Positions 35,001 to 47,449 of a stretch of DNA of 64,000 nt are shown piece by piece (position 1 is the first letter of the stretch; every line of letters begins with the position of its first letter). The DNA lies in assembly GCA_036345935.2 (NCBI GenBank), contig JADWOT020000001.1, positions 29,371,585-29,435,584 of the forward strand, in the 5' to 3' direction. The position numbers were made by a program, and so were the translations under genes. The DNA is from Taenia hydatigena (taxonomy: Eukaryota > Platyhelminthes > Cestoda > Cyclophyllidea > Taeniidae). The notes beneath the pieces are model-generated. The model saw only the letters and a list, made by a program, of their open reading frames with translations. It had not been told where the DNA came from and made no database searches.

Positions 35001-37670
35001 GTCTTTTTCGCGCTGTAGCAATGTGGGGCTGACAGTCTCTTCGGTGACCATTCACAAACTTGCCAACGTCGAACGTTACAAAAGTTATTTTGCTAAGGAG
35101 AACTAAGATTGCAATAGTGGCAAGGCCCTTACGCTTACGAATCTGATGAGTCAAATTAGGTCCATTCTAATATGTGGAAACTTGGAATTTTCAACAACTC
35201 CTTTACATTTGTCGTTATCTTAAGCAGGTAGGGTCAAACAGCTTGAGAAGTTGCCATCGCAGCCAAGCCTGTCGCACACTTCCATGGTGGTCCTCTTAAG
35301 CCAAATTTATTAACAATAGAAACTAAATTGCCTAAACGGTAACGCCCATTAACTCAAAGTGCATGACGAAGTCATGGAAAAAGGTGAGCCATAAAATAAC
35401 ATATGCTAATAATAGTGCTCCCCTTTCAAATCGACTGCCCCTCACACGACAAGCTATGTAGTCAACAAATAGAATGACAACAACAGCGCATAAAATTTAA
35501 TCATGCATTTGTATAAAGGAGACAGCTAATGAGCAAACAGGAGCCTTGTTAAATTCATAGTACATGCCTTAATTAGTTGTATGCTGTATGATCTAAGGTT
35601 TAACCTATGCATTATGATTATCATTTTTGTTGAGCTGCTCTTGGTGAAACCAAAATGCGCAGAATGCGTTGTGAATGCAAATGTATTGCGCTCAGTAATG
35701 CTACTGGAAGTGGTGGTGGCGTTGGCAAGCGTATGGACAGCTGCATTTAGCATTGTGTTTTGGGCACCGAAACTAGCCTATAGACTGCTTTATAGTGCAA
35801 TCTCACATTCACTGGAAAATAATTTAAAGCCGTGTCTTAATATTCATTAAATTTCACTGCAATCGCCACAACCAGTGACATGGAATTCAGATGCGGTTAA
35901 CAGTACCTCACTTCCTGATTGCGAAAAATAGCAACGACGACCGAGGAAAACATGTTATTAGACTGCGTCACTCATCGCCAATAATGGTGCCAGCCTAAAT
36001 GGCGTTCGTACTTGCCAATACAGAGTTCACTATATTGCTACTACCTCCAACATTATTAGCCAGACCCAATGTGTTCTTTTGGCCTTCGAAAAAAATTGAA
36101 ACTGTTCGCTACGGAATCACAAACTTATTACTCAGTCCAGAGAATAGGCGCTTTCGACCAAGGCATAATGCATTAGCCTCCGCTCTGCCAGCCCTAGGTG
36201 CTATAGCTGTAGCATGGAAGTCTTCCTATTTCCCAAAAGTTGCGCAAAAGCGTAGCAACTTTAAAATACCATGCTAGCTTAGTCTAATAACTCAGTTAAT
36301 TCACTTCTATCATGTGTGTGGTCCAAGTAATCTCATCACCTGTCTTTCACCCGCTTTTCAATTTTCTTAGCACATTTGTTCGAATGAGTGAAATTTCCAA
36401 TGGCAAGTGCTTTTAAGGAATGAAAATAGATTTGCTTGAAGCTAGGTCTCCCAATGGAAGAGACGACGCTTTCAAAAGTGCTCAGTCGCATGTAAGGTTA
36501 CTTTTTTGACAATGCCTCACTTCAAATGACAAACCAACTTATTTCATGCTTCCCCCTATTCAGCGCATTTTCGAACGATAACTGTTCAATTTCTGGAGTG
36601 TTTTGTCAAGAAAAACCCTACACCAGTAGGACGAGGTGACGTTCATCTTCTTCAGTACCTTGCTAAAACCAAACCGAATCTATCCATACTGCGCAGATGC
36701 GATGCATGAACAGGGCGCTGAGAGCCTTTGTGCTTGAAAATCTGTCTCTTCCCCAAATATGGTAATTTCATGGTTGTGGCAAATGTGTTTCATTAGGAAA
36801 TCCATTCAGCTTTAAGAAATCTGGGTGAGGAGTGGGCACAAATCATGCCAAAAGTGATTGAGCCACTATTGTCTGAAGCTCATTGCTAAGGTATGCTTCT
36901 ACTTCATTTCCTCATTTCTGCTTCCTTTTCTTGTTCAATCTTCCTCCATTTTTGAAAGAGTGTTGATATCGTAATAGAAGAGGTCTTGTAATGTCTGTCT
37001 CCTTAAAGGCAAACCAAGTCTCAAGTCGGTGGGAAGCCATTCTGAACCCAATACTCATTCAACTACGAGCACACGAAGACCTATGTGATTGTGCTACTGT
37101 TAGTTAATAGGTATGCATTGTTGAATTACGCTTAGTGAAATGCATTTTGAGCACATGGAGCCAGGACGAGCGTTGTACTTAAACTCTTCTCAATCGTACT
37201 GATTAACCACTGCGTTTTAGCATTACTTCCATTGCACTCAAGCTCCAATGGTGTACACCTCAACAGCTGCCACGTGGCCCTTGAAAAATATTGGAGTAGT
37301 CCCTGACAATAAGACGAACGTACGCTCACCTCCTCCTACTACCCCACATTTGATCACTATTTTAATCACTTGAGTCTTTTTATTTCTAAATGCACATATT
37401 AGAAATAAGTTACTCAGCATTTTACTAGGTGGTTTATTCAACCGCGGGCTGATTTTCCAGCTTGTTGATTGCAATAACAATCGCATAGTGCCTTGGTAAA
37501 ATTGACCTTTTGCACATTTAAACGATTGTAATGTGCCTCTTGATTAGCCACTGTTTGTTGCAGCCTAGGATCTAAATTAGCCAAAATAGGAATTTGCATT
37601 TGACCAAACGAGAGTCAATTCGTAACTCAAATAAATGCATCTCTGTATCTCACTTTCTCATGGCAACGCT

Positions 37671-39410
37671 TTTTGACCAGAGAATGCTAGCCTCACCATC
37701 GAAGACGTGACTTAACAAGATTGAAATTATTGACTTTGACCGCTATCTGAATTTGATATCAACAACGTACTTTGTGCTTAATTGCAAGTTCCTACAACCC
37801 AAAACAGATATCACGCTATTTCCTGCAACTAAACAGTCTAGTAAATAAATTTTTCAAGTACTGTGAGAAAGGCAACGTATCTTTTTCTGTTTAAATGCAA
37901 GGTGGTGTGGGTCCAATGACGTTGCTTCCATTTTCGCGTTTCGTGCAAGAGCACCAAACGTTTCAAGTGGCATTTGGCATTCAAGGAGTAGAAGGCAGTA
38001 GATGGCTAGGCTATTCGGCATTCAACCTTTTTGTTAACTATTTCGTGCCTATTTTACACATCTTATGCAGCACTTATCCATTAACTATTGCACGTATTCC
38101 AAAATAAACCATGTTCTTTGTGAGTGATTTGACAGCTTGCATTTGGGTAGAGGTTAAACTTGCATATCTCGGTAACACCAGCTGCGGTAAGTTTAGGAAA
38201 CCTACGCCTTAAGTAGAAATTAATGGAGCTCTATTCTGATAAAAAAGTTCAGGCAATAGGAAGGATTTGAGTAAAACAAACCCCCTCTCTAGAAAGTCTG
38301 CACCTAGGACTTACAGCTCTATATAAAGCATTACTTTTATTTACCACCTTCCGATGCACATTTGTCATCCCCATTGTTTATTATCAGTTTCATCAGTCGA
38401 CATGGTAAAAGACATGGACGCAGATTTACGGAGATGCATTAAAACATTCGCCCTACGACCCGACGCACAGCATGACACTTTCTTGTATATGATAAATGAA
38501 TCGTAGTTGATAGTGATCGCGATTACACACAGAGTAGAGCATCACCTGAAGTGGCGGAATGCAATAGCAAGCTTTGCATCGAATGCAACTTCTCTCAGGC
38601 GATCCCCTTGTCAATGAGCTAATACACCTGAATTTACTGCAATTAATGCTGTCAGTGATTGTCCATAGGCTTTTTCAACTGCTTGCTTGACGACCTAGTG
38701 TTGCGTTCTGTCCTTCAGAGTATGGCGAAGCAATAAGCAAGTCCGTTTGTCAATAAATATAACATGCAAAGAATTCAGGATGAAGTAAGTAGAGGCTTCC
38801 TTAATGCCACATAATTATATCAGTTTACTCTAACTCGGATTAGTACAAAAGCATCTTCTTGGTGACCCCGTTTGGACTGCCTAGATTGATATCATTTGTA
38901 AAATACATCACTAAGGACAATGCTTTGTAAACTTTTGACAATCCGCCACAAGTATGTCTCTGAACCAGTAACCTAAGTAATCTTGTGGCAACCTCACAAT
39001 TTCGCTTGTTCAATCCTAATGTTCTTGAATGCAATTCATCCAATATATGGGAGAGGCAACTGCGGCAGCTCCCATGCAACCACTACTAACGCTTATTTCG
39101 TTGAAGTCATTAATGTCACTTGTATTCTCGCGCATTTCTAACTAAGTAAGCCAATATGGCGATGCTATAATTCTTTTGTGTTAGTTCGTGGTAAAAAAAG
39201 CAGGCGAATCCCATTTCTTTGAGCTAGTCTAATTGCCAAAACCCTATCTGATGCCGAACTAGGAGACAAATGCCTGCCTTACGGCATAAAGGCGCTAAGC
39301 ACCTAGTGTCATTTTAGGAGACTGCACTTAATTGTATACCTTACTGATGCTTCGCTGATTTTTACTTCAAATGCGTAGTATCTAAGCATTTCGGCTTTCT
39401 TAAATCCGCT
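37671..39410 (+). other. 1740-bp segment present only in the left arm
   Basis: The right arm joins the two sides directly at CGCT (about 53188-53191). CGCT occurs at both ends in the left arm (37667-37670 and 39407-39410). The ends are not inverted repeats. A deletion in the right arm through 4-bp microhomology fits best; an insertion with a 4-bp target duplication is the alternative. The 70-codon frame at 37895-38107 is unrecognised. Confidence 0.75.
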
Positions 39411-42400
39411 GTCATATTACTTCAAATCGCTTCTACCCTGTGTGCGTTAAACCCCTCCTTAATTTTCTGCGCCTTTAAACAATTTGGCACTGTAAACCCG
39501 TTTTCGTTCAATTATTATACACGCGCTTAGTGTTTGTCATGGAATGATTGGCAGTTGTGCTTGTGCCAATTAACCGCATCATTTGTAATCGAACAGCAAA
39601 GTCATTTGGCAAGTTGACACACTGGACCTAATTTAAACTTAAGCGATTCCATTGTATTTGTCAACATCTATGTGAACAGCGGTAATTTTTATGATATATT
39701 AGCACGTATAACCTGCTCTGATCTCCATGGTCGATTTCAGCATCGTGAATGGCGTTATCAGCGTACGATTTCCTTAATTTTCCTCCAAATGTCTAAACAC
39801 ATTAGTCCTAAAATGCCACTCATCCAAAGATATTTGTCAATTTGAAGCTTTGCTGGTTTTCAACTGTGCCGAAAAATGGCAAGAGGCAGCACAGATGCAT
39901 GTTTTCCATATAGCTTTAATGGACTTAGCAGCATTCTACTTACCATGTCCTGGATACCAGGTTAAAGCTTGGCTCCGTGTTTAGTGGTGCTCGGATTGTC
40001 ATTGATGTTTACGCATATGGCAAGGTGATGGTCCCATCGACAGCTGCAATCACTTTGCTGAACAAATGTCTACTAAAAAGCCTTCCTTTATTGCTCGCTG
40101 CTTTAGAGCCATGTGCATCTGCTATACACTGCCGAATAAGGAGCGGGTACAATTCTGCAGTAGATACTTGCAATAACTCAGCAGTCTACCGCCGTTTAGA
40201 ACGTGAGGCACAATATTGCCCGCGGTGAAAAGGTGCAGAATCAGGCACTTGTAGTCCTGCATGGCCTGCAAAAACAACACGAAGTAAAGAAGACATGAAA
40301 GCATGATGAGGAGCACCTAACTTACACACCGAACCAAATTAGGTACACATTCCAATGCTAGGTAATAGTCACTCTGTGTCTACTCCACACCTTCATTCGA
40401 CTTCTGTGTTGAATAGCCACACCAACGACATATGCCTCTATCTGACCCAACTTCATGAGAAGGGCCTGGTTGGGTGCTAGTGTCTTGTATACTATCCAAT
40501 GGTGTGGTTGTGCATGCATCAAAGAGAAGAGAGCTAACCCATTTTGACTTAGCTGGCAACATCCCACCCCTTAAGGGCTATTGGTTAGGCGACACGACAA
40601 AAGGTGCAAAGGACTCAGAAGAGACTCGAAAATAAAATACTGCGTAAAGCATAGTCTGTAAAAGATATTTTACGACATAAGTCATATTCATATTCACGTC
40701 CTACAATCACCGAGTCAAATGGGGGATGTAAATCACTGATTCTGTGAAGACCGCCAAATAGGAAGAAGTGCCACCAGGATATTGCCGAGTTCTAAATAGT
40801 TCTTTCGTCTCCACTTTCCTCTGTTGGGGTTATTAATGATGGCCCGGATCCAAGCGTATGCAGATCTTGCACTTTCTAAGTTTGCACAAATTTCGACTGA
40901 ATTTGTTGCAAAATGCGACTTGGAATAAAAGTAGAAAGGATAGGCAGCTGGTGAGGATCAGGCATTGGAAACACAACACGAACCACATAGTGCTGCACAT
41001 AAAACCAGCATGTTTGTTGTTAGCTACCTATTCTTGTAAATGAATGTTGATGCAGCAACTATGGTTGATGTGAGGGAGTTCCAATATGAGTCTGAACAGT
41101 GGATGCATTAAAATATGCCTGTGAAATCTAAAGCCTCCCAAAATTGTTGCAAAATTGCAGTGGCCATTGACCGTTTCTGTTGGTCTCCAAATGTCTTTGA
41201 AGCGATTTACAAAGCGTCTCATGTTTCCATCAGCTAATTAAAAATATTTAAAGTAGGTGTTTTGAAAAATATGCTTATTCTTGCTTTTAAAAGGAATGGT
41301 ACTTAGACAAGACTTTAAGGCGCTCTTCACTGTGCTATACACCAGTCTATTACTGTAACACATTCCAATTATGTTCAGTACCAGGATAGTGCTGAGCTTA
41401 CGAATTTGTCAGTGCAAAGGTGCACCAAACGATGCCAGCATTATTAATTTTCTCAGCATCTCTGCACTTAAGATTTACTCATTACCTAAACGGTGATTTT
41501 AGAGAGGTAAACAAATGTATCATTATGCCCCATAGGCACATGGCGCACGTGCACTTTCTCCAGTCTGCTTTTCGATTCGATTACTGCGAAAAACTCACTT
41601 AGCCTTCCGAAAATCACTTCTTCGTCTGCCGTTGGATCGTGTTAAATAAGTGGATTCCAAAAGATACAGGGTAGATTAACTTATATTCAGCGACCATTAT
41701 GGTATCATGTTAGTGGGCATCCGCTTTCGTCTTAGGAGCTGCGCGATGAGCTACAATGGCATAAAACCGACTTGAAAATAATCTAACGATAAGAAGGTGG
41801 TTCACATGAGTGCTTATTACGCTGCGCAACACGGAGTCAACCCGGATTTCTCGGTGAGGATCATGGACAAGTCAGCTCAGTGCATTAAAGTTGGGTATGC
41901 AGACCCTGCCTCTGTAGAATGGTGTAGTACCATGATTGAAGATCGTGAAATCGCATTTCTTCTTTGCCATCTCTCAGCGAGATGAAATGATGGACTTGAT
42001 ATTTTGCCCGTATAGTTCTCTTTTCTGTCTAGAATTTTCCTTCATTATGTCTGGGCATGCTTGGGACGGCCACGATGGGCGAATGACTGATGGCAACACC
42101 AGTGACGATAGTCTAATTCATTTAGCCCTTCTGCACACTGGAATGCGGATAGAATTCAGATGTCTAGGCATTTGCTATGCATGGAAATGAGCCGAGTGCC
42201 ATCGTTGCGTGGGAAATTTCGCGTATGTAACGGCCAAAGTCCGACTGGCAAAGTAAATTGTTCAACTGCTTACCATAGCGTTATTTCAACAGTTATATGT
42301 GCTTGCCATAGGCACATGCCAATGAATACGGGTAGACCATTCTTTGTAGCGACTTTGCTCACTTGAACCTCCTCGATGCCGGGCGAAACAAATATGCCAC

Positions 42401-42451
42401 TGCTGGGTTGTGTTCATGCAATTGGTGACAAGCATTGGTGTTTTCTTTAGT

Positions 42452-42706
42452 TTAGCCTGTCGCTTTGATTGATTCCTCCACATTTGTTTCCGTAAAACAG
42501 ATTAATTGGCAGCCGCTGGCTGCCACCACATCCAAGTTGCTTCTGCCTGTGGCCATTTTCAACTCCCACCCCCATACCATCAACTCCACACACTGTGCCG
42601 GGTCACCCAATGGCTTCGGCATTATACTCATACCATATGGTTTGCAGCCTTTGAGCTCTTCTGCACATTGGCAACACATATTTTGCCCAATTGTAATGCC
42701 CACTTT
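42452..42706 (-). other. Cys-containing open frame (about 84 codons), also at 49941-50225 in the right arm
   Basis: The minus frame begins MQGTKTSPRTKVGITIGQNM (ATG about 42736) and reads CCQCAEELKGCKPYGMSIMP, ending KATG-stop. All three forward frames and the opposite strand are also fairly open, so the coding direction is unclear. The sequence is the same in both arms, which reflects recent copying. Confidence 0.15.
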
Positions 42707-44010
42707 GGTCCTCGGGGAGGTCTTAGTGCCCTGCATTGGTAAAAGCAGGTGGAGAGCCCAACTTCAATGGATATCTACCCTAAAATCAGTATCTGGTCTG
42801 TAGACCTTAATCAAGAGAGCAGAGCATTGGCTACTATCCCATTAATATGGCCTGTAGGAAAGCTACTAGCAACTGAAGCGACACTGGCCGTGAACCACCA
42901 GAAGTAGCAATAACCCCTTCTTTTCTCTACTGAATGCAATAGACTTAGACAAGTGTGGTTGAGAGGCGTTGAAGTAAAAATGCGGTAACAAGGAGAAATG
43001 GAATCGGAGCCCTGCGTCCACAAGTCAATGACAAGTCCCGTCCTTTGTCATATTGGCTTGATTGTGGAGTAGTGTACACTCTGCTGCAACACAGTTCTTA
43101 AACGGAGTTAGCTTTGGACAGAGTGAAATCGCTAAGTGGAATCAGTGACAGGGCAGTCGGATGTTGTCTCAGTTACACGGAATCGCGATTATTAATACGA
43201 CTGATCCATGGTTGCTTTCGTGCGGCATCGCTTGCATCGTAATGGCTGATGTAAGAGGATGGCCAAGGAGAGCGGCAGAAATGGGGCTTTCTAGCGGGAA
43301 GGAGGAATCTGCAATTATGCTTTGTCTTTTTTAGACTCCAGAGACGCCTCGAACCACTTCACATTTCCAAACTACTTAATAATTTAATTTTCGATTAGAC
43401 CAGTTTAGCCGCATTCTTTGTATATATTACTCATCAAGTCACTCATCTTTACGAGGGTGCGGCATGATCAATTCAAGCACTGTAAACATCCTTCATGTAA
43501 ACAAAGTGCGCACTACATTTCACCTGCTGCGGTGCGATTTTCTGGTGTGGATAACCCTCGCGCATAGCACACCTGCGCTGATGTTCTACTAACCACTTTA
43601 TGCGTTCATACTACAGCCTCTTAAACATTCGTTTGTATGTTGTTGCCTTTAGTGATTCTTAGCGCTTAAAGAGGTGGACGTCACCACCTGCCAAAGCTGT
43701 CAGCAAATAGAAGTACCAAATTGATGCTATTTGGCTCCAGATATTTTGACAATCTTGAGTTCTGCGCACTAGCAGAGATTTAAGGCAAGCCAATCAACCA
43801 TTTGTTTAGGTTATCATCAAATGCCTTCCAAACCTCACTCGAGAAATAACACACGCGTAGTTCACAAATGACAACAAGTCAAATATGCAGATAAATATGT
43901 GCATGTGTATTTCGACAGCTCGAATTCCATCACAGAGCACAATTCGATTCCCTTCATACACAGTAAAACCTAGCGAAATGCAACCACAGATTTAAGCCAT
44001 CCGCAGGCAT

Positions 44011-44400
44011 TTAGGCATTCCACTGACCTGGTCTTCGAACTTTGTTTCGACAATTGGGGAAGCAGATATTCCAAGGTCCTCTAAAGACTCTTCGAATACC
44101 ATCACCGACCCTTCGAAATGCACGACTGATCCTCCGTCGGAAGCGACGCCATCCAGCTGGTACAAGCACATCCCTCCGTCTAACAGATTCAGTGAGTTTT
44201 TCGGTCAGTCCCTCTGCCTTCTCTACGTCCTCCTCGTTCCTCTCCGTCAATTCACCGTCTTCTAAAGGGGTGGACATCTCAAATAGATCCGCTTCCAATT
44301 TTCGGGCCACTTCTCCATCTGGAACCACGGCAGCGGAGACGAGATGTAGGGCTAAAACAAGGAGGAGAAGGAGGCAGACCAGGCTTGAATGTAATTTCAT
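44011..44400 (-). CDS. Cationic amphipathic secreted-peptide precursor, 129 aa (left-arm copy)
   Basis: Intronless frame. Residues 1-23/24 form a signal peptide (hydrophobic core VCLLLLLVLALHLV, cleavage near SAA). Residues 25-73 are an acidic pro-region (about 16 Asp/Glu against 5 Lys/Arg) starting VVPDGEVARKLEADLFE. RRR at 74-76 is a likely convertase site. Residues 77-129 are the presumed mature peptide with net charge near +13. It has DVLVPAGW, then Arg pairs spaced for an amphipathic helix (RRFRRRISRAFRRVGDGIRR), then CFPNC, which could form a small disulphide loop. The acid pro-piece balancing a basic mature part is the layout of cathelicidin- or cecropin-type host-defence precursors, but I see no homology to a named family. 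A TATA box lies upstream. The product is identical to the right-arm copy. Confidence 0.75.
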   Translation of the reverse strand: MKLHSSLVCLLLLLVLALHLVSAAVVPDGEVARKLEADLFEMSTPLEDGELTERNEEDVEKAEGLTEKLTESVRRRDVLVPAGWRRFRRRISRAFRRVGDGIRRVFRGPWNICFPNCRNKVRRPGQWNA

Positions 44401-44404
44401 GCTG

Positions 44405-45228
44405 CAGATCTGTAGTGTTAGCAGCGATCACACACGAGCATGTTGGACACGCCTACATCCCGCTTTTATACGCTCGGTCAGCCATTTGTTTGCCTTCCAA
44501 AACCGCTGTTCATACGTGTGGGTGGTTATGATGATGCATTAATATTGTCCATGATAACAGATATTGTGGGAATCATTCACACCCTATCAGATCGCGCCTG
44601 CTAGCATCTTAGCCGTGTGGTGAGCCTTAGAGTTGCCGAGGCACATTGCCTTCCTAATGGTAAAAAAGCTTATGGGTGAGCGCTCAATTTCATTACATCG
44701 TTTAGCACATTCGCCGCAGTTAAGCACATAAATATCTAAGCTGATCTATTACTAATGGCTGGTTAATTGAACGGGATCTGGGTTTCCGTCCACGTCTACA
44801 GCCATCGGATCATTTTTAGGTTAGTAAACAATCCTGTTTAATGGCGATTTCATTTGTAAGTCTCTAGCGATGACTTTTAATGCTGAATTATGCAAAATCG
44901 TTTGCTACATCCTGCACCCAAAGGGCAACAAGGGAGAAATTTGTTGTGAATGGCTTAATCTGGAGTGATTTCCAATAGTCTCTGTCGAAGCCACATTCCA
45001 TGCCTCGACCTTCTCCCAGTACCCGATGCTGGAGCTAAGGAAAATAAGGGTGAAAAATGAAGCCATTTGAATAATTCCTTGCATTTGTGTTGCGCTCAGA
45101 GCTAGTCGTGTCCCAATCTGACTCAGGTAAGCATGAGCATAATCCCTGCAGAAATGAAAATGTGCAATAATGTGCAATCAAGCCTTGGGAGGGGAAATAC
45201 AAATGCATGTACAGATTCAGCTCAAGTA
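44405..45228. other. Promoter flank and spacer
   Basis: Upstream region of the left-arm peptide gene. No other gene was recognised. Confidence 0.4.
44463..44470 (-). promoter_or_regulatory. TATA box (left-arm cationic-peptide gene)
   Basis: TATAAAAG on the minus strand, 70 bp before the ATG. It predicts a short 5' leader of about 35-40 nt. The same element and spacing occur in the right-arm copy, and nearly the same at 27688. Confidence 0.7.
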
Positions 45229-45666
45229 TTAGTAGAGCATGCGTGATAACAAATCTAGCGCTTTGGATCCACAAGGTGGTAGCAGGGTAGAGTGTTGAAC
45301 AGAGCCCAATACCCTGACTCCAACATCAGCCCTATAAAAGGAAGTGCATAAGGAGCGAATGAGCTTAACCATGCATTTTGATTGGAATTTTAATCTGCCA
45401 GACATGAAGGTGCTGACATAATTAGAGGGTATACATGTATTTATTTCCACCATATAGCTCGTCGCCTGCTGCAGAGCTGGCAATATGCCCACTGTCCTCC
45501 CTGACCACCTCATTTCCTTCCTGGGAAACACAGGTACAGGTAATCTACTTTCATTTGAAATCAATGAACTGCCATGAAACAGAAGGACGTAGAGTTGCCG
45601 ACCCTCAACTTCGTGCACGCCTGCAGCTTGGGTGCGCACTGCATGCAAGGAATCAGTAGAAGACAT
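45229..45666 (-). pseudogene. Possible 3' part of the kinase relic (left-arm copy)
   Basis: A minus frame of 145 codons from ATG 45666. Its end, GSKALDLLSRMLY, resembles the start of kinase subdomain XI (xxALDLLxRMLxxxP). It lies downstream of, and on the same strand as, the kinase remnant in the spacer. The rest of the frame is not kinase-like and may be intron read-through. Confidence 0.25.
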
Positions 45667-45862
45667 CCTCAAAGCCGATTAGCTTGCTAAAAGGCAGGTG
45701 CCACCACAGTGGACAGTTTGAGTTTGTGTACTAGCCAAAGTTAAGGCAGTGCAACCACTGCGATTCTATTTAACAGCACCCTTTCTTCTAGGCAATTATT
45801 CCATGGTTTGTGGAGCATTCACATGCAAGGAAGTGGCAAGACAACGTCATATACGCTTAACC

Positions 45863-46815
45863 GATCAATCAGTTGATTGCAACACTTTTTCCTTGCAAAA
45901 ATTTCTGGCAAAGTGTAGAAGTTTTGCAGCATTTTTATCCCAACCTTTACTCAATGTGCACTTGCCTGTGCTAGTGATTTGCCTAAAGCAATACTGTGAC
46001 AGCAGCCCTCTTTCTTACCCCACACTTTCTTGTGTTTCTATCTGCGTCCAACATCATATTATAAAATTTGATTTAAAAATGAGACTGCGCCTTCAATTGC
46101 TGCCTTCATAAGAGGCCAAATACCATGCTTGATGCCCTTTTTGAGTTTGGTCTTACAGTGTTCCTATCTTAATCTCACTTAAAAATGACCACATGTTGGC
46201 CGAACTTTTTCAGTCACTTCACCAAGCATGCAAAGTTTTAATTGATCTAGCGAGGTTTTACTGTTACCTATAGCCTGCTATCAAACCGGGCAAGTGCAGC
46301 TGGTCGTATTTGTCCGGCCACAATTTGAGCTATCAGAAGAGCCAGACTTCACACGTCTGCCTTTGTCGTAATTTCTATTCCATTGACTATTTTAGGTCCC
46401 ATACAATGAAAAGTTTTGTAAATGTTGCGCATTTCTGGAGGTCTCCCCCTCTCTGACATATCACATGACCAGTCAAAATCAGTGATGAGAACATAACACA
46501 AATGCGAGAGGAGGATTTCCCCGTGTTTGAGATCGAAATGCACAATGCTCATGTCATGAAGGCATTGCAACTCACAAATAAGTTCGCAGGAACAAAGTCG
46601 CGCACCATCTTCATGCACGATGTCAAGATGGGAACCGAGAGTAGAAGTCGACATCATTACCCACGCGCAGCACGAAGGTGGACATCCGTGGATTCCCAGA
46701 ATGCAGAGGAGTGGTGGAAGAAAAGCTGACTGGTGGTGGTGTGGTGCGAGCCACACGAGAATGCGGTACTTGCAAAGGTCTCGCCTAACAGATAAGAAGC
46801 GCTGTGGGTAAGTGT
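45863..46815. other. Spacer of the inverted duplication
   Basis: 953 bp of unique sequence between the arms. Its right part (about 46270-46800) is the kinase remnant on the minus strand. The left part (45863-46260) is AT-rich with no gene seen. Confidence 0.8.
46270..46800 (-). pseudogene. Ser/Thr protein kinase remnant
   Basis: On the minus strand the order of kinase motifs is readable. It starts with an EDGARLCSCELICELQCLHD alpha-E-like helix. It continues with IVHFDLKHGEILLS (catalytic loop, HRDLK changed to HFDLK, with Glu where Asn binds metal) and VLITDFDWS (DFG changed to DFD). It ends with FHCMGPKIVNGIEITTKADV (APE region changed to GPK). TGA at 46351-46349 replaces the conserved Trp of DVWS. 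SLALLIAQIVAGQ follows in the same frame to about 46270. The substitutions and the stop show a dead copy. The glycine-rich loop and VAIK lysine were not found. The overall pattern suggests an AGC-like or related Ser/Thr kinase, but the subfamily is uncertain. Confidence 0.7.
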
Positions 46816-47011
46816 GGTTAAGCATATATGACGTTGTCTTGCCACTTCCTTGCATATGAATGCTCCACAAACCATGGAATAATTGCCTAGAAGAAAGGGT
46901 GCTGTTAAATAGAATCGCAGTGGTTGCACTGCCTTAACTTTGGCTAGTACACAAACTCAAACTGTCCACTGTGGTGGCACCTGCCTTTTAGCAAGCTAAT
47001 CGGCTTTGAGG

Positions 47012-47449
47012 ATGTCTTCTACTGATTCCTTGCATGCAGTGCGCACCCAAGCTGCAGGCGTGCACGAAGTTGAGGGTCGGCAACTCTACGTCCTTCTGTT
47101 TCATGGCAGTTCATTGATTTCAAATGAAAGTAGATTACCTGTACCTGTGTTTCCCAGGAAGGAAATGAGGTGGTCAGGGAGGACAGTGGGCATATTGCCA
47201 GCTCTGCAGCAGGCGACGAGCTATATGGTGGAAATAAATACATGTATACCCTCTAATTATGTCAGCACCTTCATGTCTGGCAGATTAAAATTCCAATCAA
47301 AATGCATGGTTAAGCTTATTAGCTCCTTATGCACTTCCTTTTATAGGGCTGATGTTGGAGTCAGGGTATTGGGCTCTGTTCAACACTCTACCCTGCTACC
47401 ACCTTGTGGATCCAAAGCGCTAGATTTGTTATCACGCATGCTCTACTAA
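47012..47449 (+). pseudogene. Possible kinase 3' part, right-arm copy
   Basis: A plus-strand copy of 45229-45666, differing at one residue (Ser for Arg near residue 105). It is cut off from the kinase remnant because the arm edge at 46816 lies between them and the orientations oppose. Confidence 0.25.

Larger units (their letters stand above)
35001..43990. other. Left-arm sequence without a recognised gene
   Basis: Both arms carry the same open frames because they are copies, so conservation between arms is not evidence for coding. I recognise no protein family in 35.0-44.0 kb. The most complex frame is at 42452-42736 and is listed separately. Confidence 0.4.
34829..45862 (+). repeat. Left arm of the 21-kb inverted duplication
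   Basis: The reverse complement of 46816-55989, highly similar throughout; encoded frames differ by only occasional residues. The outer edge is sharp at CTGAAACCCCAT (reverse complement), where flanks diverge. The inner edge is sharp at GGTTAAGC. The left arm is about 1.86 kb longer, mainly from 37671-39410. Confidence 0.95.

Noticed and set aside
35999..36277. 92-codon frame found in both palindrome arms
   Set aside because: Presence in both arms only reflects copying; no motif, and substitutions between arms change residues freely.
44042..44542. 166-codon plus frame opposite the cationic-peptide gene (and its mirror at 48136-48636)
   Set aside because: It is antisense to the peptide gene, lacks a signal or motif, and the sense frame has the TATA box and signal peptide.
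46820..46870. GSGKT, resembling a nucleotide-binding P-loop, at the start of the 173-codon minus frame
   Set aside because: This part lies across the palindrome arm edge, upstream of the kinase-like part. It lacks the full P-loop pattern and has no ATPase context; the reading continues from non-kinase arm sequence.
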